In this document: piece after piece, positions 33,068 through 42,629 of the stretch | Position numbering within the stretch: position 1 is the first letter of the stretch | How the letters are laid out: every line of letters starts with the position of its first letter | From: Janthinobacterium lividum | GTDB taxonomy: Bacteria; Pseudomonadota; Gammaproteobacteria; Burkholderiales; Burkholderiaceae_D | DNA: 64,000 nt | NCBI RefSeq assembly: GCF_011601275.1 | Contig: NZ_JAAOLY010000003.1 | Location: 62,001 to 126,000, forward strand | Reading direction: 5' to 3' | The notes under the pieces: generated by a model | What the model was told of the DNA's origin: nothing | Databases searched by the model: none | What the model saw: the letters and a program-made list of their open reading frames with translations, nothing else | Translations under genes and position numbers: made by a program

Positions 33068-33233
33068 TCAAGAAGAACGCCTCGACGCCTGGTACGACGG
33101 CTCGGCCATCTGCCTGATCGCCGTCGGCGCGCAGGGCGACCCGCTGGACCTGGGCGACGACGAAGTGCGCGCCCTGATCGCCAAGCTGCAGCAATGCCTG
33201 GTCGAGTCCGAGGCAGGCGCGTTGCCTGATTGA
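33060..33233 (+). CDS. Hypothetical protein (57 aa)
   Basis: This 57-residue acidic protein (MNNQEERLDAWYDGSAICLIAVGAQG...) starts inside the end of the DUF2750 gene (8-bp overlap). The internal GDPLDLGDDEVRALIAKLQQCL looks like a compact beta-alpha unit. I know of no family. It is last in the SulP-Imm1-DUF2750 operon; the convergent acetyltransferase gene ends 4 bp later. Confidence 0.5.
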   Translation: MNNQEERLDAWYDGSAICLIAVGAQGDPLDLGDDEVRALIAKLQQCLVESEAGALPD

Positions 33234-33237
33234 AGGT

Positions 33238-33717
33238 TCAGGCGGCCGCCAGCGCTTTTTCCATCGCCACGCTGGCCAGGCTGATGCCGCTCGGATGCGC
33301 ATACGCTTCCTCGCGCAAGGCAACAAAACCTGCGGCCTGGTAAAACGGCACGGCATTGAGCGACGCGGACAGGTGCAGGCGCGCAATGCCGCGCCCGCGC
33401 GCCAGTTGCTCCAGCGCCGCCAGCAGGCGCTTGCCGATGCCGAGTCCCGCGCGGGCGGGATCGACGAATACGGCATCGACTTCCTGTTTATCCACGTCCA
33501 GCATGGCGTAGCCGGCAATGGCCTCGTCCTGCATGGCCACGATGCCGCCACCGGTAGCCAGCATGGCGCCATACGATGCCGGCACGGGCGAAGCCGTCCA
33601 CGCGGCGATCTGTTCCGGCGCATAGTGCGTGGCGCAACTGACGCGCACGGCCGCCGTGCGCAGGGCCCACAGGGCGTCGATATCGTCGGGCAGGGCGGGG
33701 CGCAGGGTGGTGGGCAT
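33238..33717 (-). CDS. GNAT-family N-acetyltransferase
   Basis: This 159-residue protein has the GNAT fold: TLRPALPDDIDALWALR, then GYAMLDVDKQEVDAVFVDPARAGLGIGKRLLAALEQLARG with the acetyl-CoA loop RAGLGIG, then LHLSASLNAVPFYQAAGFVAL. It resembles the PA4866/YhbS-like small acetyltransferases. It is monocistronic and convergent with the DUF2750 operon. Substrate unknown. Confidence 0.87.
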   Translation of the reverse strand: MPTTLRPALPDDIDALWALRTAAVRVSCATHYAPEQIAAWTASPVPASYGAMLATGGGIVAMQDEAIAGYAMLDVDKQEVDAVFVDPARAGLGIGKRLLAALEQLARGRGIARLHLSASLNAVPFYQAAGFVALREEAYAHPSGISLASVAMEKALAAA

Positions 33718-33789
33718 GGAAGCTTTCGGGGCAAAAGGATGATGCTAGCGCAATGGCTGGCATGGCGCCAGCATGAGCTTATTCAGCTG

Positions 33790-34917
33790 TCACTGCGCTG
33801 GCTTGTCCGGATCGATATAGTACGAACCCGGTGGCGCACCCGGCACCTTCACCCGGAACTTTAGGCCGGACAGCAGCTTGTCCCACAAGGCGATGGCTTC
33901 CTCGTCGGTCAGCGACGCGGCTTCGGCGGCGCCGACCATGTTGTGGGCGACTTTGGTGTACATGGATGCTTCCAATACCGCTGGATAGGCGATATCGCGC
34001 GGCGTACCGACCAGTGTCCATTCAAAATCATGCACGCCATCGGTGCGCCGTATCAACGATTCCTCGCCATGCCAATGTTGCACGTCACGCTTGCCTTCGC
34101 GTAGCAGTGTGCGAGCGGGATAATTCTTGCCTTGCTGCTCTTTTGCTTCCTGGATACGAGCAAGTAATGATAATTTTCCACGTACTTTTGCATCATATTC
34201 GGCAGGAGGATAGTCCCCGTAGGCATTTTTATTCGATGTAATGGAAAAAGTAACATCTGGAAAGCTGGGAAAATACAGGCCTGCATCCGCCATTTCCTGA
34301 CTGTCGTACTTGTCGTCGCTCATAAAACCATGTTTGACGCAATAGCCAGGTTCCTTGGGAACTTCATTTTCATCGCGCAGACGTAAATTATTAGCGCGGA
34401 TCATTTGATTTCGTGTGGAATCTGCTATTGTTTCACCTTTTCGTGTTGATCCGTCAAGAATGAATATATGGATTCCTTTTGTGATGTAGGTCTTGAAGAT
34501 TAAACGCTCACTTTCTTTGGAGAATTCTCCATCATAGTATTGAAGTTGCCAGCTATTTTCTATTGGACCCTTTCCATTGTATGTAATTTCAGAGGTTGGG
34601 TCATTTTTTTTTATTTTTTCAATTTCTTCTGCTATGCGTTCGTTTTTTTCTGATATTCCGCCTGGTATGGTCTTAATTTCCGAAAGAATTGTTGTCCCTC
34701 CTGATATCAGCTGCGCTTCTTGCGGAACCTCTAGGGCATAGCGCCCGAAGCATACTATTTTTGTTTTTAAAAATAGTGTTCCCAGGCGTTTGCTAAGTTT
34801 GAAGTTTCCGGTCATTATGTTCTCCTTGTCCGTATTTTTTTTCGCGTAGGCGTATAAGAATACCATCGCAATAATTGCGATTATGAGAAGAACTATTTTC
34901 TCTATCTTATTATTCAT
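33790..34917 (-). CDS. T6SS immunity protein, Tli4-like
   Basis: This 375-residue protein has an N-terminal membrane anchor or signal (about 7-25; IVLLIIAIIAMVFLYAYA). A long periplasmic part includes KTIVCFGRYALEVPQEAQL, typical of Tli4-type proteins that neutralise Tle4 phospholipases. It lies 56 bp after the Tle4-like gene and starts after GGGAG. The N-terminal two-thirds of the gene is visibly AT-richer than the surroundings, suggesting exchange by transfer. The reading frame is intact although the partner effector gene looks broken. Confidence 0.8.
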   Translation of the reverse strand: MNNKIEKIVLLIIAIIAMVFLYAYAKKNTDKENIMTGNFKLSKRLGTLFLKTKIVCFGRYALEVPQEAQLISGGTTILSEIKTIPGGISEKNERIAEEIEKIKKNDPTSEITYNGKGPIENSWQLQYYDGEFSKESERLIFKTYITKGIHIFILDGSTRKGETIADSTRNQMIRANNLRLRDENEVPKEPGYCVKHGFMSDDKYDSQEMADAGLYFPSFPDVTFSITSNKNAYGDYPPAEYDAKVRGKLSLLARIQEAKEQQGKNYPARTLLREGKRDVQHWHGEESLIRRTDGVHDFEWTLVGTPRDIAYPAVLEASMYTKVAHNMVGAAEAASLTDEEAIALWDKLLSGLKFRVKVPGAPPGSYYIDPDKPAQ

Positions 34918-34973
34918 GGCTTACTCCCATTTTGCCGTCTTGGCAATTTGTACCATCCGTAGATTGCTACCCA

Positions 34974-36774
34974 TCACGCGATGGAATACAGCATGGATGC
35001 CATTACATTTGTATCGGCGTAGCTGTTCTGGTGTTCATAACCGTTCGCTTCCGCCGTGCCATGTACGAAAAGTGTGCCTGTGACGTGCCGGGCAGAATGG
35101 TCTGACGGCACCGTTCCATCACCACGTGCATTAGCTGCTTGTAGCTTTAACTTTAAGAATTTACCTCCGGCCTGGACCAGGAGTTGTCCCTTTGCATCAT
35201 CTTCCAGTAACTTCCATTTTTCAGGTAACGGCTCGAATTTATTCCACGGATCATTTGAGCCACTATGAAGACCTTCAATTAATTTAAATACGACGTCGCC
35301 GTAACTTAAAAAATTTCGGGAAGCGCAATAGCTTGCATAAGTGTTTGGGTGGAAATTTTTTTCTATGGACGATAGAAATTTTGAGGCGTATGTTATTCTC
35401 TCCATTGTTCTTTCTATACCCCCACCTTTTTCATAAGGGAGGTCTGCGGGGTTTACCCATTTTGGATTGATTAGCCTCCACCACGCATTGGCGGGTTGAA
35501 GGTAAATGCTTTCCAGTGCCGTGGCCTTATCGCGAGGCCAGCTCCATAAAACTTTATCCTGTGCATCTACAATTTTCAGCCAATTCTGGCCATATGCCGC
35601 ACCTGGCAACATTTCCAGTGGTGCCGGTGCGTTAGCCAGAATGGCGGTAGCATGCATACCGTCGATGCCCAGAATTTTGGCTTCTATTTCTGCTACATTA
35701 CCTTCTCTTTCCTGAAAACCAAAACGCATGCGTTTATACGCCCCTGCGGCTCCAATGGTTGGCATCACGTTGTGATAAATGCCCAAGATTTTTACATCTT
35801 TATCGTCTAGCATCTTTCCATAGCTGGGGTGTATCAATGCACGGGCCAGCAAGCCCCCCATGCTATGTGTGACGATGATGACTTCGTTGCATTTGAATCC
35901 GCGTTGCTGGTAGCCTTTGACCAAGCCGCGTAGTCGCTCTGCAATAGTGATGGCGGATACCCCATTGCTCTTAATAAAGTTGTAACCCATCGCATGCACT
36001 GGATACCAGCAAGGAGCGATTTTCTTTAAATCGCTGACGGTAATTGCTTTGCCAGATGACGCGCCAAAATTTGTTGGATCTTGCAAAAGCAGTGCACCAA
36101 GGCCACTCGTTTGACGCCAGACAGGATGTAACTTACCGTCGGAAATCATGTTATTGAGATGCAATTCGGCAGCCCGTAGCATTGTTCCGTACGCACCAGC
36201 AAATAGCACTTCACTCCATCCTCGCCAACGGGCTATTTGAGCTGGGCTTTGATACGAGCAGGCTTTACCTTGATTCGGACGCGTTGTTGTCGCGATCCTG
36301 TTAGTCCCCATCAAGGGAGGGATGGGGGTAAAGCTATCGGGCACATTTTGATGCCGTGCATCTGCAGCTTTGGTTTCCGCACCGTCTGGGTCGAAGCGGC
36401 TGTTGCTCTCCGTATAGTGGTAGTACTCCACTTCGTTTTCAGTGGGGTCAAACACCAATTGACGCTGCCGTGGCGACGCAGTTTTGAACCAGCCACCCAG
36501 GCCATTGCTTGTGAGGACAGCGGCCTTGCCTCCCGCGCCCATCATATCGTCTGGCCGCCAGGCCCGATTGTCCGGACGGCGTAATTCTTCTTGACGAAGC
36601 TTGCTCGGGCAGGAAAATGACAGGAATTACTTTGCCTGGTGGTAAGGTGACCTCATGGCGGGCGGTATCTTTTGTTTCCGTCATTGAGACGGCGAGTTCT
36701 GCCCAGCCTCCCACGCCTTGGCCAAACTTTTCAGGATGATTACCGCGCTTATTCAAGTCATCGCATTTGCTCAT
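34974..36774 (-). pseudogene. Tle4-like T6SS phospholipase effector, frameshifted with an apparent deletion
   Basis: Translation starts at 36774 in a 4-bp overlap with the vgrG stop (MSKCDDLNKRG...), reading about 55 residues to VIPVIFLP at 36607-36615. Family logic then expects a GIMGSNL-like loop. Instead the frame runs into unrelated residues, while the continuation (KLRQEELRRPDNRAWRPDDMMGAGG) resumes in another frame and stays open to 34974. A deletion of 3n+2 bp near 36600-36607 would explain both shift and missing motif. The C-terminal part keeps the lipase elbow THSMGGLLAR, so loss may be recent. Alternatives are a sequencing error or internal start (36545) giving a 523-residue fragment. 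Confidence 0.65.
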
Positions 36775-39365
36775 GGCAGTTCTCCCTTATAGCGAATGAT
36801 GTAGCTATCCATGCCCGTGGATTTCTGCAGTTGTGTGGAACCGTCTTGCGCGCTTTTGCCGGCCATGTTGCCGTCATCGCGCAGAATTTCAAAAGCAACG
36901 CCAACAGCCGGTGTATCGTCGACATTCACCAGCAACACTTCCTGGTCAAAACTGCTGTGTGGCCGTTGATTGAATTCCTGCGACACGCTCTTCGGCGCCA
37001 GGGTTTCCAGGTTGCCGTTGAAGAGCACGGGCGAGGAGGTAAAGAACTGCACCTTGTCGCTGATTTCCAGCATGTGGCTGGCGCCGTGCAGGCGTACGCC
37101 TTTCTTGCCCTTGATGTTGACCCAGTCCGCTTCGCTGATCAGCGACAAGACTTTCCGGGCAATGATTTCCACCTCGTCGCTGTGCGCCTGAATGGACACC
37201 TTGCCGCTGGCGGCAATCAGTTTCATGCCGGCCTTGTGCACGAACAGGCTGAAGCTTTTGGCGATGCTGGCAAACATGCTGTCGCCGCTGGCGAGCGAGA
37301 TATTCTTGCTGCTGGTGAGCGCCACATGTTCGCTGGCGGCCAAGTGGATCGATTCGGCCGTGCTCAGCTCGATGCCGGCCGGACTGGCCAGCAGCAGATG
37401 TGGTTCCGATAATTCCGGAAAATCGCCGCCGCTGCCCTTGATGGCGGCATTTTGCCGCTGGATGGCGTTGGCCACGGCGCCTTGCTGTGCGGTGCTGTCC
37501 TGCGCGCCCCCGTCCATGGCCATGCCGGCCAGCCCCTCATGCAGTTGGCGCGCCTGCGCCAGGCGGGAGTGCGTTTCGTCGAGCTGTTTGATCGATCCAG
37601 TTCCTGCCGGTGTTTCTGTGGTGATCAGCATGCCTTTGGCAGCGCGCAGGGCGCCCCAGGCGTTGCTGGACAGCTCGAATCCTTCTCCGCGCGCTTCCTT
37701 GCGCCCGGCATGGTCATCGATGCGGGTGATGTTGCCCAGTGACAGCCGGCTGTCCTGGTGCTCGCTGCGCAGCTGTGCCTGGATCGCGCCCTTAGTATCG
37801 TCGAGTACCAGGTGGTTGGCGCTGCGCGCGCCCAATTCGCGGCTGCGCACGCCGGACAGGGCGCGTTGCTGCGGCAGTTGCCACGGCGGCGGGTTGGCGC
37901 TGTTGTAGACGACGCCGATGACGATGGGGTGGTCGATATTGCCGTCCTGGAATTGCACGACGACTTCCTGGCCCACGCGCGGCAAGGCGATCTGTCCCAT
38001 TTGCGGTCCCGCCATCGGCATCATGACCCTTATCCATGGCGAGCTGCGTTCATCGAATGTGCCCAGGCGGTCCCAGTGAAATTGCAGGCGGATGCGTCCC
38101 AGTGCATCGGTATGGATTTCCTCCCCGGCCGGCCCGACCACCAGTGCCGTCTGCACGCCGGCAACGATGCAGGGCGTGCTGTTGTAGCCGTGCCCGGGGC
38201 GCCAGCGTATGTCCCGGCGCACGCAGGTGAGCGTGTTCGCGTAATGCGATGGAGCGCCCGGTTCAGCCTGATAATTATTGCTGGCGATATGCTCGGCTGA
38301 CAGGATCAGGTACTCGCGTTCGGCAATACTGTCCGGGCGTTCCTGGCCAGGCTGATAGCGCTTTTCCTCGGCGCTGAAATGGCCGTCGAGCCGGAAACAA
38401 AGGCCGGGCTGTGCGCCGCGATGATTGCCTGCCGCCTCGAAATACTGGCGCAGATGGTCGCTTTCTTCCATGCGGCGTTGTGCCAGAGACTCCCCGTCAT
38501 CGACAGTCCTGTAGCCATAGGCGCCCGTATTTTCATACAATTCGTGGGCAAAGACGTCGCCCTGGCGATTCAGGGAGTAGCCGCTGGCAAGATGTGGTCT
38601 AGGGTTTTTATAATCGAAGCTGGCCAAGGTCAGTTGCCCGGAGCCGATCCGGCGCACGGCTTGCCATTGTTGCAGGCCATCGTCTTCCATGGAGCCCGAC
38701 TCGGAGTGGAAACGTATGGCGCCGTCGCCGGATGCCGTGGCGATCATGTCCGCCAGGGTGCTATTGTCTGCGAGCCACAAGGTGTGGCCATCGGCGCGGT
38801 GTTCGTACCAGTAGTGCCAGCCCAGCGCTTCCCAGCGCCGGTGCAGGTGGTTGTAGTCGGTTTCATTGTGCTGGTTGGCGCAGCTGATCTGCGGATCGTC
38901 GCCATGGATGCTGGTTTTCCAGTCGCGCTGCTCGTAGTGCGCAAACGTCGTTTCGGTCAGCTGCATCACGCTTTGGCCATGAAAGGACACATTGTCCTGG
39001 CGCAGCCGGGCGAAGGCCAGCCACGGTTGCAGCACCGTCCGGTACCAGGCAAAGCCACCATCGGCGCGCAGCAGGCAGAATTCGCCCACATAGCCGTTAA
39101 AGTGGCGTAGCGTGCCGTCGTCGCGCACCATGGAAATGGTCACCATCCGGCCCATCATGGCTTTGAGCGCGATGTGTGCGTCATCGGACAGCAATTCCAC
39201 TTCGAAACGGAAGTCGCGCGATACTTCTTCCCTGGCGGTCAGCGAATTGACCAGCAGGATGGCGCCGGCCGGCCCATCGTCATGGGGGAATTCGATCTTC
39301 AGCAGGCGCCGCTCTTGTGCGGCGAGGTCGAAGACCGATAGCGCCGCCTGTATGCTTGCATGCAT
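36771..39365 (-). CDS. vgrG: T6SS spike protein VgrG
   Basis: This 864-residue VgrG has the gp27-like N-terminal region (about 20-370; FNGYVGEFCLLRADGGFAWYRTVLQPWL and YENTGAYGYR). The gp5-like OB domain follows (about 400-500; IHTDALGRIRLQFHWDRLGTFDERSSPWIRVMMPMAG), then the needle and a DUF2345-type C-terminal extension (about 640-800). It has no extra enzymatic domain; the cargo is presumably the Tle4-like protein encoded immediately downstream. PAAR, TssG and TssF genes precede it. Confidence 0.95.
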   Translation of the reverse strand: MHASIQAALSVFDLAAQERRLLKIEFPHDDGPAGAILLVNSLTAREEVSRDFRFEVELLSDDAHIALKAMMGRMVTISMVRDDGTLRHFNGYVGEFCLLRADGGFAWYRTVLQPWLAFARLRQDNVSFHGQSVMQLTETTFAHYEQRDWKTSIHGDDPQISCANQHNETDYNHLHRRWEALGWHYWYEHRADGHTLWLADNSTLADMIATASGDGAIRFHSESGSMEDDGLQQWQAVRRIGSGQLTLASFDYKNPRPHLASGYSLNRQGDVFAHELYENTGAYGYRTVDDGESLAQRRMEESDHLRQYFEAAGNHRGAQPGLCFRLDGHFSAEEKRYQPGQERPDSIAEREYLILSAEHIASNNYQAEPGAPSHYANTLTCVRRDIRWRPGHGYNSTPCIVAGVQTALVVGPAGEEIHTDALGRIRLQFHWDRLGTFDERSSPWIRVMMPMAGPQMGQIALPRVGQEVVVQFQDGNIDHPIVIGVVYNSANPPPWQLPQQRALSGVRSRELGARSANHLVLDDTKGAIQAQLRSEHQDSRLSLGNITRIDDHAGRKEARGEGFELSSNAWGALRAAKGMLITTETPAGTGSIKQLDETHSRLAQARQLHEGLAGMAMDGGAQDSTAQQGAVANAIQRQNAAIKGSGGDFPELSEPHLLLASPAGIELSTAESIHLAASEHVALTSSKNISLASGDSMFASIAKSFSLFVHKAGMKLIAASGKVSIQAHSDEVEIIARKVLSLISEADWVNIKGKKGVRLHGASHMLEISDKVQFFTSSPVLFNGNLETLAPKSVSQEFNQRPHSSFDQEVLLVNVDDTPAVGVAFEILRDDGNMAGKSAQDGSTQLQKSTGMDSYIIRYKGELP

Positions 39366-39377
39366 GCCCTGCCTCCG

Positions 39378-39632
39378 TTACAGCGATGTGATCAGGCGGG
39401 CGCCGCAGGCGGTGGCGTCGCCGTCATAGGCGTATGGCTTGCCCATGTGCTTTGCGCCGGTGCCGTCCGGCGTGATGGGAAAGCTGCCCTTGCACTTGGG
39501 ACAGAAAGTCATGTCGTCGGCCAGCGCCGCCGTCTTCCCCATCACGGTGCTGCCTGACGATGCACTGGTGACCTTGCCGCCGTGATCGGTTGCGTCTCCT
39601 AGCCGGATGACGCCGCGTCCCGCATGTTTCAT
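39378..39632 (-). CDS. PAAR-domain spike-tip protein
   Basis: This 84-residue protein is a minimal PAAR: IRLGDATDHGGKVTSASS at the N-terminus, a CPKC pair in the middle and GDATACGARLITSL at the end. PAAR proteins sharpen the VgrG tip and bind a zinc ion. It lies 12 bp before vgrG. Confidence 0.88.
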   Translation of the reverse strand: MKHAGRGVIRLGDATDHGGKVTSASSGSTVMGKTAALADDMTFCPKCKGSFPITPDGTGAKHMGKPYAYDGDATACGARLITSL

Positions 39633-39660
39633 GCTTGCCTCGCTTTCAGGGATAAACTGC

Positions 39661-40686
39661 TCAAGCCAGCTGCAGCAGATAACGCACCTGCGCGCCGCGT
39701 ACCTTGCCTTGTGCCGTCTGCAAGAACGTCGTCCAGCCGAGGCGCCTTCTTTCCGAAGGGTTGGAACTCAGGAGCAGGGGCCTGATGCACGGCGGACTCA
39801 GTATCAGCCGCACTTCATATTGCAAATCCGGTACGCCAAACAGCGCCAGCATTTTTGCCAGTGCCGCCGCGCCTGTACTGCGCGGCAGGAAGCGTTGCAG
39901 GCCAGCGGGATCCAGCGGGCCGATATGCAGGCAGACGCGCATGTCCTGACGCCAAAGCCGCAGGCCAAGCGTTGCTCCGCGTGCCAGGGTAAAGTTGCCA
40001 CTGCCTAGCAGGCTGCGGCGGTTTTTTTCCAGATAGTCCCAGCCACCGACAAATTGCTGCACGGTGACGGGTACGCCGCAGTACTCGGCCAGCACGGGAC
40101 CAATCGCTTGCGCGGAGACGGGGCGGCAGCGCAGCAGACCCGCGTACCAGGCCGCGACGTCCTGTGTCACGGCATCCGGTTCGCCGCTCGACGGCAGTGC
40201 GCCGCGCCGCACGCCGGCCAGTGCCGTCAGCAAAGGCAGTTGTGCATCCCTTGCCTGGGTCTGCAGCGTGGATTCCAGCCGATACTTTTCCCATGCTTGG
40301 TAATACAGTGTGAGCATCCGGTGCGAAAAGATATCGAGGAAGGCCGATACGCCAGCGTCTTTGCTCGACAAGCGGTGGCCGGCGATGCGTTCCGAATGGT
40401 GCAAGGGCAAGGTGCCTCCGACGCCGAGAAAACGCATGAACGTGGGTGTCAGGGTCAGCTGCTCATTGTCGTCGAGCGAGAGCTGTTCGATTTCACTGGC
40501 GGGAAAACTCAAGGACAAGCTGTTCTTGAAGCGCAGCACGTGGCCGAAGGCTTGCGCATGGGACACGTTCTGCTGACGCAGCCAGCACAGCAGAATACGC
40601 ACCGCCTGCACGAACTGATAGCGGTATGGCTCGGCTAGCAAGTGTTGGACTACACCGGATTCTGCAGTCCGCTTCTTGGTTTGCAT
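39661..40686 (-). CDS. tssG: T6SS baseplate protein TssG
   Basis: This 341-residue protein matches TssG: AEPYRYQFVQAVRILLCWLRQ near the start, LRFKNSLSLSFPASEIEQL, TPTFMRFLGVGGTLPLHHSE and RLVLSPP-like end. TssG forms the baseplate wedge with TssF and TssK. Its start overlaps the tssF stop by 37 bp. The rest of the secretion system is not in this window. Confidence 0.9.
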   Translation of the reverse strand: MQTKKRTAESGVVQHLLAEPYRYQFVQAVRILLCWLRQQNVSHAQAFGHVLRFKNSLSLSFPASEIEQLSLDDNEQLTLTPTFMRFLGVGGTLPLHHSERIAGHRLSSKDAGVSAFLDIFSHRMLTLYYQAWEKYRLESTLQTQARDAQLPLLTALAGVRRGALPSSGEPDAVTQDVAAWYAGLLRCRPVSAQAIGPVLAEYCGVPVTVQQFVGGWDYLEKNRRSLLGSGNFTLARGATLGLRLWRQDMRVCLHIGPLDPAGLQRFLPRSTGAAALAKMLALFGVPDLQYEVRLILSPPCIRPLLLSSNPSERRRLGWTTFLQTAQGKVRGAQVRYLLQLA

Positions 40687-42455
40687 CGGATCAGCTCCTT
40701 TCCGCTTTGCCCTGACAGCACCACCAGTTCGATGAAACTGTTGATTTGCACATACAACCCAAGGAAGTGATCGATCACCTGTACAAACAGGTGCATGCCG
40801 CTGCCGACGAACGCTTCCTCGTCAAGCGTGAGGCGCACCTCCACGCCATGCGCCAGCGAGGTGCCGCGCTTGTGCCGCAGCCATGTCGTGGTCGGCGAGT
40901 GCGCCAGCGCGACGATGCCGCCGATCTGGCGCTGCGAGCTTGCCGATTGGGACTGGTCATATAGCGTCAGCATTTCGCGCAGCGCCGGCAGGCCCTCCTG
41001 GACCAGCGCGTGATGATTCAGCGCCAGGTGTGAAATCAGGCGCCAGTGCAGGCCCGCGCCCGGTGGGAAACGTCGGGGCTGGCTGGGGCGTCGCAGCATG
41101 TGCAGTGCAGGTCCGCCGCCGCACGGTTGCAAGTCTCCTTGCGGTTGGCCGTATTTGAGTGACAGTGGAAGATCGCGGTTACTGCATGTCAGCGACAGCG
41201 ACAAGCTGGCTTTTTCATTGACCAAGGGATTGAAGTCGCTATCGACCAGCGTGATTTTCTTTTCATGGCCAGGGCTTTTGAGGGCAAGCGTCGTGTCGTG
41301 GCGCATGACCCAGTAATGGCCTTGTTGCGCCGCGCCCTCGCCATGGCGCAGACTGTACAGAGGGCGAAATTCGGTCAGCGTGCTTTCCCCTCCGCGTTGG
41401 CGCAGCAAACGCACCGCATCGACAGTGACGACTTCGTAACCATGGGCATGGGTCGCATGGGCCAGCACGGAATAGTCGGTTTTTTGCCGGGTGATGGCGA
41501 TCGGCACGCCTTCCTGGCGGAAGAGGTTGACCGCCGGACTGCAGCCCAGCCTTAAGTTGTCGCTGGAAATACTGGACAACATGCGCGCCGCAGCGGAGTC
41601 GGGTCGCAAACCGGCCATGCACAAATGCAGGGTAAAGCGCCGGCAACCAGGCGGCAGGGCAGTACTCAGCGCCGCGATATCGATGTCGAAGAAATTGAAT
41701 TTTTCCGGATATGCAAAATACTCGCTCAGGATGCGGTAGGCCGGCTGCGAACGGGCACCGAAAGGTATCAATGCATCGGCGTCGGCGAAGCCGACGGGCG
41801 TCAAGGGCAAGGCGGGCAAGGCCATCCATTGCACCGCGTCGATGGACACAAAAGCGCAGACTGCATGCAGGAACAGGGCATCGCGCAAGGCGGCGGAAAA
41901 AGAGGCTTCGCCATCGATGAAAAAGCGCAGTGATGCTGGCGCCGCATCGAGATGTCGGATGCCAATGTTCAGCGCGGAACTGGCTGATGCTGGCAGGCGT
42001 ACGCCTGGCGGCGGCTTGATCATCGCATCGAAAGCCGCGCTTTCCACTACCGATGTTCCTGTCGTCATGCCGTAGACCGTCTTGAAGCGGCAGCGCACGC
42101 CGCGCACAGGCGTTGCGTCCATTTCGCTGCCGGCCGGCAGGTGCAACACGCCCGCTTCAGCCGCTGGGGCGGACTGGTGCACGATGGTGCAGGACGGAAA
42201 GGGGCGCAGATAATGCGGGAACAGGGCTTCGAACAAGGCTTCGGTAAATTGCGGATAGTCGTCATCGAGCCGTTTCGAGATGCGTGCCGCCAGCATGGCC
42301 ACCGATTCGATCAAGTGTTCGACGTGCGGATCTTCGCAAGACTCGCCGGACATGTGCAATTTGCCGGCAATTCTCGGATAGCGTTCGGAGAACTCACGGC
42401 AATGCCGTCGCAGCATCACCAGTTCGCGTTCGAAATACGGCAGCAAGTCCTCCAT
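40650..42455 (-). CDS. tssF: T6SS baseplate protein TssF
   Basis: This 601-residue protein begins MEDLLPYFERELVMLRRHCREFSERYPRIAGKL, the typical TssF start. It has DPHVEHLIESVAMLAARISKRLDDDYPQFTEALFEALFPHYLRP soon after. Length fits the family. It is first of the minus-strand operon tssF-tssG-PAAR-vgrG-effector-immunity and divergent from tssK. Confidence 0.93.
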   Translation of the reverse strand: MEDLLPYFERELVMLRRHCREFSERYPRIAGKLHMSGESCEDPHVEHLIESVAMLAARISKRLDDDYPQFTEALFEALFPHYLRPFPSCTIVHQSAPAAEAGVLHLPAGSEMDATPVRGVRCRFKTVYGMTTGTSVVESAAFDAMIKPPPGVRLPASASSALNIGIRHLDAAPASLRFFIDGEASFSAALRDALFLHAVCAFVSIDAVQWMALPALPLTPVGFADADALIPFGARSQPAYRILSEYFAYPEKFNFFDIDIAALSTALPPGCRRFTLHLCMAGLRPDSAAARMLSSISSDNLRLGCSPAVNLFRQEGVPIAITRQKTDYSVLAHATHAHGYEVVTVDAVRLLRQRGGESTLTEFRPLYSLRHGEGAAQQGHYWVMRHDTTLALKSPGHEKKITLVDSDFNPLVNEKASLSLSLTCSNRDLPLSLKYGQPQGDLQPCGGGPALHMLRRPSQPRRFPPGAGLHWRLISHLALNHHALVQEGLPALREMLTLYDQSQSASSQRQIGGIVALAHSPTTTWLRHKRGTSLAHGVEVRLTLDEEAFVGSGMHLFVQVIDHFLGLYVQINSFIELVVLSGQSGKELIRCKPRSGLQNPV

Positions 42456-42516
42456 CTCTCTTTTCCTGTGTCTTCGCGGCGGAGTGGTCAGTATCCGAGT
42501 GTTTGCTCAGAGGCAA

Positions 42517-42532
42517 ATTGCGTTTGCGCAAT
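42517..42532. promoter_or_regulatory. Palindrome in the tssF/tssK divergent region
   Basis: ATTGCG-TTTG-CGCAAT is a perfect 6-bp inverted repeat centred in the 174-bp space between the two divergent T6SS operons. It is a plausible shared operator. No regulator gene is linked. Confidence 0.35.
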
Positions 42533-42629
42533 AATTGAACAGGGTTGCTGTGCAATATCAAGGACTTCCAAGCTGGCAACATCAGACTGGCAAGGCAGCA
42601 TGATTCCAACGGTCAACATGGAGAATGCA

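Noticed and set aside
36448-36774. Separate 108-aa gene between vgrG and the effector
   Set aside because: Its first half is the natural N-terminus of the Tle4-like effector; the second half is an out-of-frame translation after the apparent deletion.
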